Source: Rhododendron vialii (lineage: Eukaryota > Streptophyta > Magnoliopsida > Ericales > Ericaceae). Taken from it: DNA of 64,000 nt. The stretch lies in assembly GCF_030253575.1 (NCBI RefSeq), contig NC_080559.1, positions 32,359,501 to 32,423,500 on the forward strand. The letters run 5' to 3'. Shown here in pieces: positions 53,778-64,000 of this stretch. Below the pieces are notes generated by a model. That model was not told where the DNA came from, searched no databases, and worked only from the letters and a program-made list of their open reading frames with translations. Position numbers and translations under genes: made by a program. The number at the start of each line of letters is the position of its first letter. The stretch's first letter is position 1.

Positions 53778-56280
53778 GAAGTGATAAGTCTAATTAACCC
53801 TTCAATTTCCTTGCCCAACCTTTGTTTGAATAAAAAAGAGTAGTTACTAAGGTTACGTTTGGAAGCTTAGCTTGGATGACTTTGTTTGGCACAAGGAAAA
53901 AGATGTCCTCCAAACAAGTAACAGGGGCATTTAAGTAACTTAAACGTGTCTTGTAATAAATTATGATATGATGTTTTCTTTCCCACATAGGTAAATTGAA
54001 GAGTGTTCATGCTTCTTTGATGACTATTGTGCACGTTATTCTCAACGGATGACAAATCTTTAAAATCGTCAAAAGATCAACATGCAAATTATAAATATAC
54101 TGCTATTAATGTTAGTTTATTTATAGTATTTGACTACTTTTCTTCAGAAACTGCGACTGTAAATTAAGGAGGTGAAAAACGTGAAATAACTCCCGGTACA
54201 TTATTGTTTCTCTTTTTTCAATTTAGACCATTAATTATATTGATGCACGATACGGATCGCGGGCTATAGGTCCGGCCCTAATCCGTCAGGGACCCCTAGT
54301 CCAGTTGTCAGTTGCTACCTGCTAGCATTTAGGCAGACCTCAACAAATTTTTTTTAGTGAAAAAAGAATGTGATAGTTTAACAACTCTTGAACTTCGACC
54401 AAAATACTTATAGCTAACAAATGCACAATTTGATTAATGCTAATCTCACCGACGTCGTCGTCGTTGATTTTCTTGTTTTATCGACGTTATTCTTGTGTGG
54501 TACAAAATTATGTATTAACCCGGAAAAAACAGAAGAATATTCTTTGCATGGATACTCAAACTCCTTGCAAATTTATAATCCATCCGTCTCCAAAAAAAAT
54601 TGTCTGGTCCTTAAAACGAGAAGTTAAATTTAATGTACCTTTGTCGAAAAAATTCCAAACTTGTATGATTCTAGAAAAAGTCATCGATATCTAGCAATTT
54701 GTGGGGAAAAAAAATTAATTTGAAAAATTGTATTATTTTTCTGTTCTTGTTTTTGCAGATCGGACAATTTTTCCGGGAAAGCAATAAGTGCTCCTCCAGG
54801 AGATCACAGGTTCCATTGCCACGGAGGCCAAACATTCTAAATCTTGGGGCCACTGGAGGTTATGCCCCAAAATTAATTGAGGTGCATGCAAGCTGATCCG
54901 AATATCCGATCATTAAAAAATAAAAATAAAAACTTTATGGGACGCAGGTAGTTGTAATTATCTCATGACTCTTGTTTTGGTAGAGGAAGTGAGATAATGA
55001 TACTTAGAGAGAAGGAAACCACATGGATCCTTTTCCAGTTTTCCCAAATGCTAGGCGTACAAGAAAAGGGTAAGATGACTAATAACTTATGCCTTTGACG
55101 CAAAAGGAAATATTTTACATCCTTTTAACCTTTCCAAATTAACACTCTAGGTTGTTACTAATAGTTTAAGAAACTATTCCCATCGGAGCAATATCATGGA
55201 TGATCGCTATATCTATCACCATATTGTCCTGTGCTTATCTATAGCAAAATATGCCATATGTGTATTTCGCGTTTAAAATTTATACCAAATAAAAGCTCTG
55301 TTTTTCAGTAACAAGCTACGGTCTAATGCCTAACCTAGGTTGGGGCAAAAACTCCAAAACTTGGGTTCCTTTCGGGCTTTTCCTAATAGTAATAAGGTAA
55401 GCAATTACAAGAATTCATGTAAATTGTTAGTACAAGATGACGATAAAATTAGAAATGCCAGGCCAGCTGAAACTCTAGTTTCCATCCATTGATAAGCATT
55501 TGGGCAACACTATGCTCTCTTGATCTTCTCTTGATTTTTGATAGATTTTATTGGATTTTAAGCTCGAAATCAAAAAGGTCCAATTACCTTTATTGCCAAA
55601 TCCTTGTTAAATACATTTAACCTCAATATAATCTTGGTACTTAGAAGAACTTGTATGAAAAATTATTTCCGCAATCCCCTTTATAATTTTCCACACTTTT
55701 TTTTTTCTCGTCATTGCATCTGCATTCTTTTTATTTTCTTTATTTGTATGTTCCTCGGATGCTGGCAATGTATGCATAGTTGATAATCTAACCAGTCATA
55801 GGGGGGAGTGTCTTACTTTTTTTTCTTTCCCTGGGCTATTTAGAGATAAAGTAAGAGATAAGGGGCTTTATTGGATATAGATACTTTGCCAAGTTAATAA
55901 GTTCCTAAAGTGATTATCAAAGGTTCTAATTCTTGCTTAACTCAATGATATGGAATACGAGAGCCCACTTTATCCATTATTAACTGATTTAATTGTATTT
56001 TTCTCCACAATAGTTTACCTCCTTCAGAGGTACCCTAGAAGCTAGCCATCTATATATGTGGCGCCGAGAAGTCTATTCCTTCAGCTAATGAAATTTATTG
56101 GCCTCCATCTACCCATGTTTAGGGCATTAATGCTCTATTGTAACTGTCCGCCAAAGTTTGATGACCCCTTTCATCAACCAATTAAGATCCTTTTGTGTGG
56201 TTATTCCTCATGTGACGCAAAATAGGACTCGTCACAGTAGTCTTAATTAATTCATGATCTGGGCGATTCATTTATTAGGT
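53778..56280. other. Intergenic sequence, one SINE-like unit
   Basis: No supported gene. A SINE-like fragment lies at 54780-54866. The rest is AT-rich with no named repeat. Confidence 0.45.
54780..54866 (+). mobile_element. SINE fragment
   Basis: CACAGGTTCCATTGCC (B-box-like), ACATTCTAAATCTTGGGGCC and ACTGGAGGTTATG follow in the order seen at 62420-62482, where the corresponding words are ATGTTCAAATCTCA, CATCCCAAATCTTGAAGCC and ACTGAGGATTATG. This resembles the Au SINE body without its 3' end. Confidence 0.5.
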
Positions 56281-56284
56281 CTCG

Positions 56285-56565
56285 ATGCGTTTACCGCCCA
56301 TAATCAAGTTGTCCGGAGACTGGTACAAGCTTCGTTGAATGATTTTCGTCACAGCTGAACTACGCAGTCAGAGTCTGACCGTTTATTTTACTTTGCGACA
56401 AATATGATTCATTCAACGGGATGTCGATGTCCAATTAATGAAATTAATTGGTTTCTTGCAAGGACGTTGAACACTTCGAGACTTGCGAAATGAACGGTTC
56501 AGGTCGTCAAATGGACCTGTGATACGTCCCGTTTTGCACCACATGAGAGGATCTCAACTCTTCAT
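56285..56565. mobile_element. Possible foldback MITE
   Basis: The imperfect inverted pairs GTTGAATGATTTTCG/ATTCATTCAACGGG and TCTGACCGTTTATTTTACTT/AAATGAACGGTTCAGG suggest an eroded element. The ends are not defined. Confidence 0.3.
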
Positions 56566-57547
56566 CGACAATATATTATTTTTCTTTCTAACTTTTCGTA
56601 TGTGTTCTTAAGAAGTACTCCTGGTGTAATAATGGTGCCAATTGGACTTTCAGAAAAATGAGCCGACCTAAATGAATAGCGGGTTGCTCAAGCTCAAAAA
56701 ACATGTCCATGACTTGCCACTTATCTCGAAGTAGCTCACACATATTTTGTATAGTCCCAAAAGCTATTATTAAATAGGCATAAAAGAGAAAGAAATTTTC
56801 CTATCATGCCTATCAAAAAAAAAAAATTCCTATCATCTTAAGCAAAGAATGGGGATTCTTGAAATAGAAATCTCTTGAAGTAAATTATAAGGGAGGATAC
56901 AAAGACAAGATCTGTCAATTTCCTCTGATTCCCGAGCCCATGAACATGATCCGAGCATTTCACTTTGTATAGCTTGACGCGTTTAACAGTCTTTAAAAAA
57001 AAAAAAAAAAACCAAGTCAATCGCACATCTACAACTTAGTAGACAAATCATGTTTTACTTACATCTAACTAGATGGACAAATTCAGCGAATGTCAAATTG
57101 TACTCGAACTTGTCTTGTTTATTATGTCTTCCACCCAACGAGCATTTTGCGATATCAAAAATTGAGTCGAGCTTGAACAATTTGTTTATAGTTTGCAATC
57201 GTACTATTATCTTAGTTCAGCATGAAAATAGCACGGGCAATAATTTTGAGTTTGCATCTTACCAGATGAGGGTACTGTCAATTGTCATATCTAAATCTGA
57301 TTGGTACGAATAAAATTCGTTTTTTTTTTCCTTTCATTTTTTGGCTTAATTTCACCTAACCACCAATTAATAGCAGATCATGATAAAGTTGTTTCCAAAA
57401 TTGATCAAAGAACCTTTCTGTCACGCAGTTCCAATTTTTATTTTTCCAAGGGATGCAATTTGACAATTTGCAGCAGTCATATACTACAAAATGGGACTCG
57501 GCTCCTGTCCAGTTTTGTATCCCTCCATTTCGGTCCAGTATCGATAA

Positions 57548-57872
57548 TTTGTGGGCCCTTTCCCAAGCTCACAACAATGATTGTTCGATTATTAAAACTC
57601 GCCAAGAACATTGGCCACGCCAAAAATCACGTTGATCGGATATCGTTTGATAGAACAGAATTTTTAAATGCATTAAGCTTCAGATAAATGTGTCACATTA
57701 GTTGCAGTCCAGTATTGCACAGCTTTTTTATTGCAAGGGTAAAGCACTTCAAAATCCTATCAAATTGTATCCGATCAACGTGATTTTTGACGTGAACAAT
57801 GTTTTCGGCGAGCTCTAAAAAGTAAACGGTTTAGATCATTGTTGTGGGTCCAGAAAAGGGAAATCGAACCTT
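57548..57872. mobile_element. Foldback MITE, about 325 bp
   Basis: Left CACAACAATGATTGTTCGAT, AAAACTCGCCAAGAACATTG and CAAAAATCACGTTGATCGGA pair with right TCCGATCAACGTGATTTTTG, CAATGTTTTCGGCGAGCTC and GATCATTGTTGTGGG. The boundaries are approximate. Confidence 0.65.
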
Positions 57873-58370
57873 AGAACTTAAGATGGAACAAATCACTACA
57901 ATTTAAGTTTCCAGGCCTAGACATGCCAAGCCAACCCCGGGGGTTTTCCATGAGACAAATTAGCCGCAGTTATGGGAAGGAAAAGACTCATTTCCTTGTC
58001 AATCCAAGTCATATGCAGAACCGGAGAACAAGTTGCTCATCCTTTTTTGTAATGATCACATGATGATGAGTTGTTTGGGTACTCATAGTCTGTATGGCCC
58101 CTGATGACAATCTTATATAATATGATGATCTATTAAATTGTTCTTTGTTTCATCTCTGCGTGTCAACGTACATACCAATGTCATGCCATGCCATTTTATT
58201 CAAAACGATGTGATGTTTTCTAGATCTTGAAATATAAGCCAAAGGTTATAATTGTATCTAGCTAACTTAGACCCATTGACGGATAAAGAATTTTAATGTA
58301 AGAGGAGCACTTGTTTTTCCCCATTTTTCTAAAAAAAATCTACAAAGAAGCAATATATTATATTCCTATC

Positions 58371-58766
58371 TAGGCCTGTCAATGGGCTGGATCTGATCCG
58401 GATTCAATCCGAATATGAAAAGACCCGAATCCGATCCGAATCTGATAGTGGTAATCCGAATCCGGAAAATATAGATCTGATCCAAAAACTTTTGTACTTC
58501 AAAAATTTTAGCAAAAAATATATATTTTCCAAAAAAAAAAAATTTAAAAATTAAAAATTAAAATACAACTTCTTAAATTTTTTTTTTCAAAATAAATTTT
58601 TTTATTGTTTTTTAAAAAAATTAAAAAAATAAAGTTCGGATTCGGATTGATAACGGATTTAATCCAATCCGATCCGTATTTGGATTACCGGATTTGGATT
58701 ATCGGGTCGTTGTTATCGGATTCGGATCGCATTTTTCAGATCGGATCCAGTCCATTGACAGACCTA
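58371..58766. mobile_element. hAT-type MITE, 396 bp, with 8-bp TSD
   Basis: It begins TAGGCCTGTCAATGGGCTGG and ends CCAGTCCATTGACAGACCTA, classic plant hAT termini. The flanks TTCCTATC (58363-58370) and CTCCTATC (58767-58774) match at 7 of 8 positions. Both arms consist of repeated GATCCGAAT/ATTCGGATC words; the centre is a poly-A/poly-T region. Confidence 0.82.
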
Positions 58767-59399
58767 CTCCTATCATTTAAAATATCAAAAGCCCTAGTCA
58801 GACATATTTTTACCACAATTTTGAAATTGCTCCAAGTTCCCAACTTTACACATACAATCAACACATTGTACTTTAACAAAAGATATCTAAAACAAACAAA
58901 GTCCTAATAATTAACCAAAGAAAGAATATTTGTAGCATATAATAACAAAAAAGTGCAAATTTGTTTGCGTGGGCCAACCTTAGAGATACCCTATCCCATG
59001 GGTTGGGCCTGGAGCTCAAGTGTTATATCCTAATCGTTGCATTCCCATAGTGCTCTCACTCCTAGGACTACTAGCTTATAAACAGGAGTACTACTTCTTA
59101 TATGCAACAGTTGATATGACTGTTTTTTTCTTTCTTCATTCATTCGACACATAATGGAAGCTAGTGTGAGCCCATGAATGTACTAAACCAGAGATTTGGA
59201 GAACCATGTAAAAATCTTCGTGTCTGGTGTTCTTATTTTCGGTATTGTTGATTATTCTTTACGCGCTTCTGCATGTGTTGGTTCGGCTGATTTCTCCAAA
59301 AGAAAATTGAGTACGCATTTCTCATCGTATTTTACTCAGTTTGTCGACACAAAAAATAAAAGTATTGAATCCATTGTATTTCCTCATATAAAGAGGTAA

Positions 59400-59519
59400 G
59401 GGAAAATGACGGCCCATTACGTGTTTTGATAATTAATACTCGCGAGAACATTTGTTAATGCTGAAAATGTCCTTGACGGGTATTAATTATCAAAACACGT
59501 CATTAGCTGTCATTTTTCG
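59400..59519. mobile_element. Short Mutator-like MITE (family C copy 2), 120 bp
   Basis: Starts GGGAAAATGACGGCCCATTA and ends GCTGTCATTTTTCG. The inner arms share TGTTTTGATAATTAATACT and its complement. The flanks AAGAGGTAA (59391-59399) and AGGAGGTAA (59520-59528) match at 8 of 9 positions. Confidence 0.78.
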
Positions 59520-59669
59520 AGGAGGTAACACATGGAACGGGATGGGCCGTCACTGCACCCGTGAATGCGATTTGGACTGTGATAAGTATGTTGAACGGTA
59601 ACAACTTATTCAATGGGCTCAAAATAGAACTTGGACCGGCCCAAATTCATGTCAGGATACTTGTTTTTA

Positions 59670-59801
59670 GGGAAAATGACGGTCAATGACGTGTTTTGAT
59701 AATTAATACTTGCCAATGACATTTTCAGCATTAACAATTGTTCTCAGCATGTCCTTGGTGGGTATTAATTATCAAAATACGTCATAAGCCGTCATTTTCC
59801 C
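59670..59801. mobile_element. Short Mutator-like MITE (family C copy 3), 132 bp
   Basis: Starts GGGAAAATGACGGTCAATGA and ends GCCGTCATTTTCCC, so the last 13 bases are perfectly inverted. The flanks TTGTTTTTA (59661-59669) and TTATTTTTA (59802-59810) match at 8 of 9 positions. It lies only 150 bases from copy 2. Confidence 0.82.
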
Positions 59802-59844
59802 TTATTTTTACAGGAACCGTTCCAATCTTTACAACCCGACTTAT

Positions 59845-60150
59845 TGCAAAGCAATTGTGCACAGATCATGATGTTGGGCTCACTCTGGGTCCCACACAAA
59901 CGGTCTGAATTATTCATTGAATGTAAAATATTTTTCAAAGTCTTCTGCAAAAAATTAACTTAATCCGATACCTATATGTAGTTGATCGATCCAATCTTCA
60001 GGTATTGATTGGATCGATCAACTATATATAGGTATCGAATTGAGTTAATTTTTATAGGAGCATTTAAAAAAATATTTTGTATTTAATAAACGGTGCGGAT
60101 TGTTTGTGTGAAATCCGAAGTGAGCCCCACATCATAATCTGTGCACAATT
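59845..60150. mobile_element. Foldback MITE (family B copy 2)
   Basis: Left TTGCAAAGCAATTGTGCACA and right TGTGCACAATTGTTATGCA are inverted. The arms pair through GATACCTATATGTAGTTGAT and ATCAACTATATATAGGTATC. Words such as CCCACACAAACGG and GAATGTAAAATA align with the 1737-2103 element. Confidence 0.72.
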
Positions 60151-60206
60151 GTTATGCAGTTAGACTTTCTACAATCTTTATTATAAGAACTGTGCTATTT
60201 GCACGT

Positions 60207-60462
60207 ACAACGCACATTTTTTTTTGCAGGGCCCACCTTTGGTCCTGTAAGGATGATACAAACTGCTCAATTTGCTTAAAAGATTGTTTAATGCACTCCT
60301 GTAAAAAAAAAAAATTCATCTCATCCGATATCAAAGCTCTGAAAAAACGTACTCTTACCGATATCAGATTGAGATGATTTTTTTATAAGAATGTGTAAAA
60401 AAAATTTTAAGAAGATTGAGCGGTTCCGATCAACCTTGAGGAACCGGAAAATCTGTGCGTTA
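60207..60462. mobile_element. Foldback MITE (distant family B relative)
   Basis: The left arm (ACGCACATTTTTTTTTGCAG, TACAAACTGCTCAATTTGC, TCATCTCATCCGATATC) pairs imperfectly with the right arm (GATATCAGATTGAGATGAT, TTGAGCGGTTCCGATCA, AATCTGTGCGT). The layout matches family B, but the sequence is diverged. Confidence 0.5.
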
Positions 60463-60479
60463 TATGTGTTTCATGTACT

Positions 60480-60915
60480 CCATATGTGCAATTAGACTTT
60501 TGGTTATTAATATTATATATACCTGCACCAAGACCAAGTATTTATACAAAGGAAAGCCAGGGGAGTTCTAGACATGCAGTACAAGCCATTGACTTAGAAC
60601 CCATAGCCATGCCCGATATATATTCGTGTTTTTCTATTTGTGTTTGCTCTCATCAGCTTTTCTAATATGTGAAAATAGCACTAATTTATGTCTTTGTTTT
60701 AATCTACCTACCTATTGGGAGATCAGAGGTTAATTTGGTTGAGTTAGTCATCAATGTGTGGTTTGTACGTCAAAAATATAATATTTAAAATGGAGCCCAT
60801 TAACTCAGCCAGGAGTGCTACTGTACAATTATATGACCTAGCTCCCTCGTGATATGATCACAATCATCACGTCCATAGCTGCCCATGAAGTTGACTGCCA
60901 TGCACCACATTTTTC

Positions 60916-60947
<32 letters not shown>

Positions 60948-61495
60948 CATTGAGAAATACTGTCATTTAGTCCACTTGAAATGGTCCATAAGATTTTGTA
61001 GCACCAATTTGATTTGTTGGACGTCTCACCCTCTAAAACATTGAGACAGAAAACCTGAAAGATATATGTATAACAATACATATAACACTGCAGTAGCCAT
61101 CGATCTCTACCTCCCAACATGTACAGGTGTGATTCTTGAGCTGCATACGTAGCTCGCCTCATGATCGCAAAAAAAAAAATGATTGATTATTTAGTTTTCA
61201 ACATTTCCCGGCCCCCTATCCGGATGGTATCAAGTTGAGATATGTCGCATTCCGAGATTTTTTCCATAATCGAAGAGTGTGATTTTTTCCATAATCATTT
61301 TACGGAAGTGATTTATAAAAAGTGTACATCTTTTACAGCAAATGTAGTTAATTAGTGAAATTAATGTATATTAATTTCTCCGATCTTTGTTCTTCGTAAC
61401 TTTCCGACTCCTGTTTTTGAGTTTTTTAGATAGCTTACGTTTGATTTGTGTTTGGTGTGGTCTTGTAAATAATATATTCTATATATATTAGATGC
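60480..61495. other. Intergenic sequence, no gene
   Basis: Only a GA run at 60918-60947 stands out. The open frame at 60914-61162 (minus) includes that run and is low-complexity. Confidence 0.45.
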
Positions 61496-61504
61496 CCTTC
61501 GGTG

Positions 61505-61704
61505 GAGAAATTTTTAAGTGCCGAGCGGGTATATCCTACGTGGTACCCGCTCGACACTCCTGAACTGTCTGATGCACTTTTGGATGGTTTTGATTGAAAC
61601 CTCTCACCCTCCTCTTTCTTTCTCCTTTTTCTCTCTCCAAATCTGATCCGTCCAAAATCGCATTGGACGACATGTGATATCCACTCGACACTGAAAAATT
61701 TCTC
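61505..61704. mobile_element. Mutator-like MITE, 200 bp (family D copy 2)
   Basis: Left GAGAAATTTTTAAGTGCCGA and right CTCGACACTGAAAAATTTCT plus C are inverted termini. The exact 9-base repeat CCTTCGGTG lies at 61496-61504 and 61705-61713. The interior has CTGATGCACTTTTGGATGG and a CT-rich centre, as in 52115-52309. Confidence 0.85.
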
Positions 61705-61719
61705 CCTTCGGTGACAAAC

Positions 61720-62360
61720 GAAAGGACAAGAAACCTTGTAAACTATCGAACGGGCAAATCAGTGCAATCATTGCTCAATACCCGGGGCTATTTTTTCAAA
61801 AGCGCTAAAATAAAAGCACTAAATAGGCTTCTTCTTCTTTTTTTTCTTTGTATTTTGTGAAGGAAAAAAAAAGCTCATTTAATACTTTTAGTACCTTTTA
61901 CACATTTGGCAAATTAGGCCTCAATCGGACCGCTCCTACTGGTTCCTTCCTGTCTCCATCCCTGGTACCATGCATGGTAACTTATGGTAGCATCCTGTAA
62001 GTTCCTAGTCTTTTGTTGCTTTAATTTGGTGGCTCTTTCCCTTATATTGACCCGGACATGTGGTTATGAAAGAAATAAAAACAAATAAATGATACAAGTA
62101 CCATATAAGCCGTGAAGATGTGTTTTTTTTTTTTTTTTGATAGGCAAAAATTTTATTGAGAAACTTGACGAAGGGTACATTAATTTGGGAGGAGAGGAGA
62201 GGGAATCCAACCAAGGGTATAGAATACTCGTCTTCGATTATTGGTCCTTTTAGGTAACCGTGTCAATATCAAAATAAAAATTATGCGTATTCTGGATAGT
62301 TGTTTAAATTTTTTGAGACCATTAAAAAAGAACTTTTGAATGATGTAAAAAAAAAAACTT
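61720..62360. other. Intergenic sequence, no gene
   Basis: AT-rich with poly-T and poly-A tracts; no supported gene or repeat. Confidence 0.4.
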
Positions 62361-62364
62361 CAAG

Positions 62365-62560
62365 GGATTGATAAAGTGGGCATGGCCGCATGAGAAAGTA
62401 ATAAGTATTTGACCATGTGGTCACATGTTCAAATCTCATAGAAAGACCAACCATCCCAAATCTTGAAGCCACTGAGGATTATGTACAGTCGTTACATTCA
62501 GAGTCGTGCAATTAGTCGGGGTACGGGCGTAAGCTAGCCCGGATAAATGGTGCAAAAAAA
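62365..62560 (+). mobile_element. Au-like SINE
   Basis: The B-box-like TGTTCAAATCTC lies at 62427-62438. The body AAATCTTGAAGCCACTGAGG and the 3' end TTAGTCGGGGTACGGGCGTA, then AGCTAGCCCGGATAAATGG, follow the order of Au-type plant SINEs as I recall it. An A tail ends the unit at about 62553-62562. A target duplication was not resolved. Confidence 0.6.
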
Positions 62561-63342
62561 AAGAAAGGGAAAAAATGGAAATGGAAAAGAGAGATTGAGA
62601 ATGGCAACAGAAGTGTGGGGATCGGATGGGCGAGGTTGTGGCTGTATCTGTCCCGACAGCCTGCGCAAGCATTCAATGCCTTTTGGCAATATTAGGGTGC
62701 ATGGTGAAAATTTGCACCCGTACAACTCTTTCAGCAAAGTCTGAATCATCACGTACAAATGCGAATGGACGAACGGCATGTTCAAAACACAGAATGCAAA
62801 CTAGCTAGAGATCGAGAAGCCAAAGGCCCAAAATCATGCTATGAACTGATCAGTACATAATTAATATACATGTACCCGTGAGGTGGTGATAGAATCCAAA
62901 CTGGTTTGTATTGTGGAGAAGTGTTTACAGGGCATCCCATGCAGAGAGCATTAAGTGCATGTCGGCATTCCCTTTCCCTGTATGGATGGAGAGTCCCGGC
63001 CCCTAGCTACCTCAGCAACCAGACATCTGCATGTCTACCTCAAACTGATTCTTCATGTTTTTCGCATCACATGCAGATGCAAGAGAATTTAATTCATTCA
63101 AGAAGTGAATTTTGAATCCACGATTGAGATCGGGGACATGCAAGAAGCATATATAGTATATTCGAACATAGCTAGGGGTGGTAAAGAGAAATGGTGTGGA
63201 AAGAACTTTTGCAATTCGTCGCAAAAAGGTGATGGCTAGAGTAATTATTTGGTGGTCTTAGGGATCCATCACGGATTCACGGCATCACATGCATGGTGGC
63301 CGATCGATCGAATACACTCCATAGCCACACATTTTGACGAGC

Positions 63343-63970
63343 AAGGGCGGAAGAATAGTCAAAGTGAGGTGGGCTGTAGCCCAGGGGAACTTAAAATAAA
63401 AAAATTACTGTATGTGTAAAATTTTAGCCCAATGAATTTTAGCCCACCTCATCATTTGATCGTAAGGTTGATTCGTCTTGTTATAACTTTTCCTGTTACC
63501 ACGGCAATTACGGAAATAGCATTCGATCTTGTGGATTGTATGATTATCTATATTGAAAGAAAATTTGTTAAGAATATCGACTCAAATTCGAAATAATTTA
63601 TACTCTTTGAAACAACATAGGACACAACTTTTTTTTTTTTACCATATGGTAGAATGTTAGGAATTAATTATTAGTAGTTACAATGGAAGTCGAGCACTTC
63701 TTCTACCAAAACTCAATCTCAAGACATCCCCCTTGAGAGAGAGAGAGGGAGAGGGAGAGGGCGAGGCCAACCACACTAGGTGGCATTCTTTAACATAAGG
63801 TACAACTTTAATAGTGTACGTTATTTTATACTTTTCTTATCTTTATTTTTGAACATTACGTATTTATGTATAAGTTTGCTAGATATTATTAATTATAAAA
63901 ATCTTTTGAGTTCATATATATAGTCCTTGGGTTAGCCTAGGGCATGGTAGATTCCTGTTTTCGCCCTTGC
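63343..63970. mobile_element. Possible transposon with GCAAGGGCGRA termini
   Basis: GCAAGGGCGGAAGAATAG near 63342 and the complement of TTTTCGCCCTTGC (63958-63970) could be the two ends of one element, within which the 63632-63801 SINE would be nested. Only about 12 bases match clearly at the ends, so this is weak. Confidence 0.3.
63632..63801 (-). mobile_element. SINE with 8-bp target-site duplication
   Basis: On the minus strand the unit carries CTAGTGTGGTTGGCC (A-box-like) and ends TTCTACCATATGG with an A tail. Internal words (TGTAACTACTAA, ATGGAAGTCGAGC) parallel the SINE at 30023-30168. The duplicate ACAACTTT occurs at 63624-63631 and 63802-63809. Confidence 0.55.
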
Positions 63971-64000
63971 TGACAAGGTTTATGTATTTAGATTAGAGCC

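Overview
This is a nuclear genome window from a flowering plant, most likely a core eudicot. The evidence is AT-rich intergenic DNA, GT-AG introns, plant-only gene families and a dense load of short non-autonomous transposons. I cannot fix the genus from sequence alone. Gene density is low: six protein genes that I can support, plus one probable broken fragment.

Layout. 1-4040 is repeat DNA: a probable copia LTR remnant split by a foldback MITE, then two more foldback elements. 4041-6049 (+) is a two-exon pectin methylesterase with an inhibitor-type pro-region. 6050-9965 holds small MITEs, a tandem-repeat-bearing hAT-like MITE and a SINE-like unit. 9966-17982 (+) is a 16-exon receptor-like kinase of the ALE2 type, with an apparent one-base frameshift in exon 7. 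19440-22131 (+) is the small oligosaccharyltransferase subunit OST5/TMEM258, whose start codon abuts the first splice donor. 22132-27370 is repeats. 27371-27967 (+) is a single-exon acidic plant protein that I do not assign a function. 27968-35053 is repeats with no credible gene. 35054-36676 (+) is an intronless polyamine oxidase of the PAO5 type. 36677-44744 is repeats plus a frameshifted gene-like fragment near 43.7 kb. 44745-51724 (-) is a 19-exon GH35 beta-galactosidase with a complete C-terminal galactose-binding lectin domain. 51725-64000 has MITEs, SINEs and no convincing protein gene.

The genes do not form an operon or an obvious biosynthetic cluster. Three of them act at or on the cell wall or surface (pectin methylesterase, beta-galactosidase, ALE2-type kinase), but I read that as coincidence.

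The strongest novel signal is the transposon record. At least nine elements have inverted termini bounded by 9-bp direct repeats (exact or one mismatch), which points to several families of Mutator-like MITEs. Elements with 8-bp (hAT) and TA (Stowaway) duplications, and SINEs with target-site duplications, sit beside them. Two gene-level oddities deserve follow-up: the ALE2 exon 7 frameshift and the OST5 start codon at an exon edge. I found no CRISPR array, phage, operon or clearly new enzymatic system.
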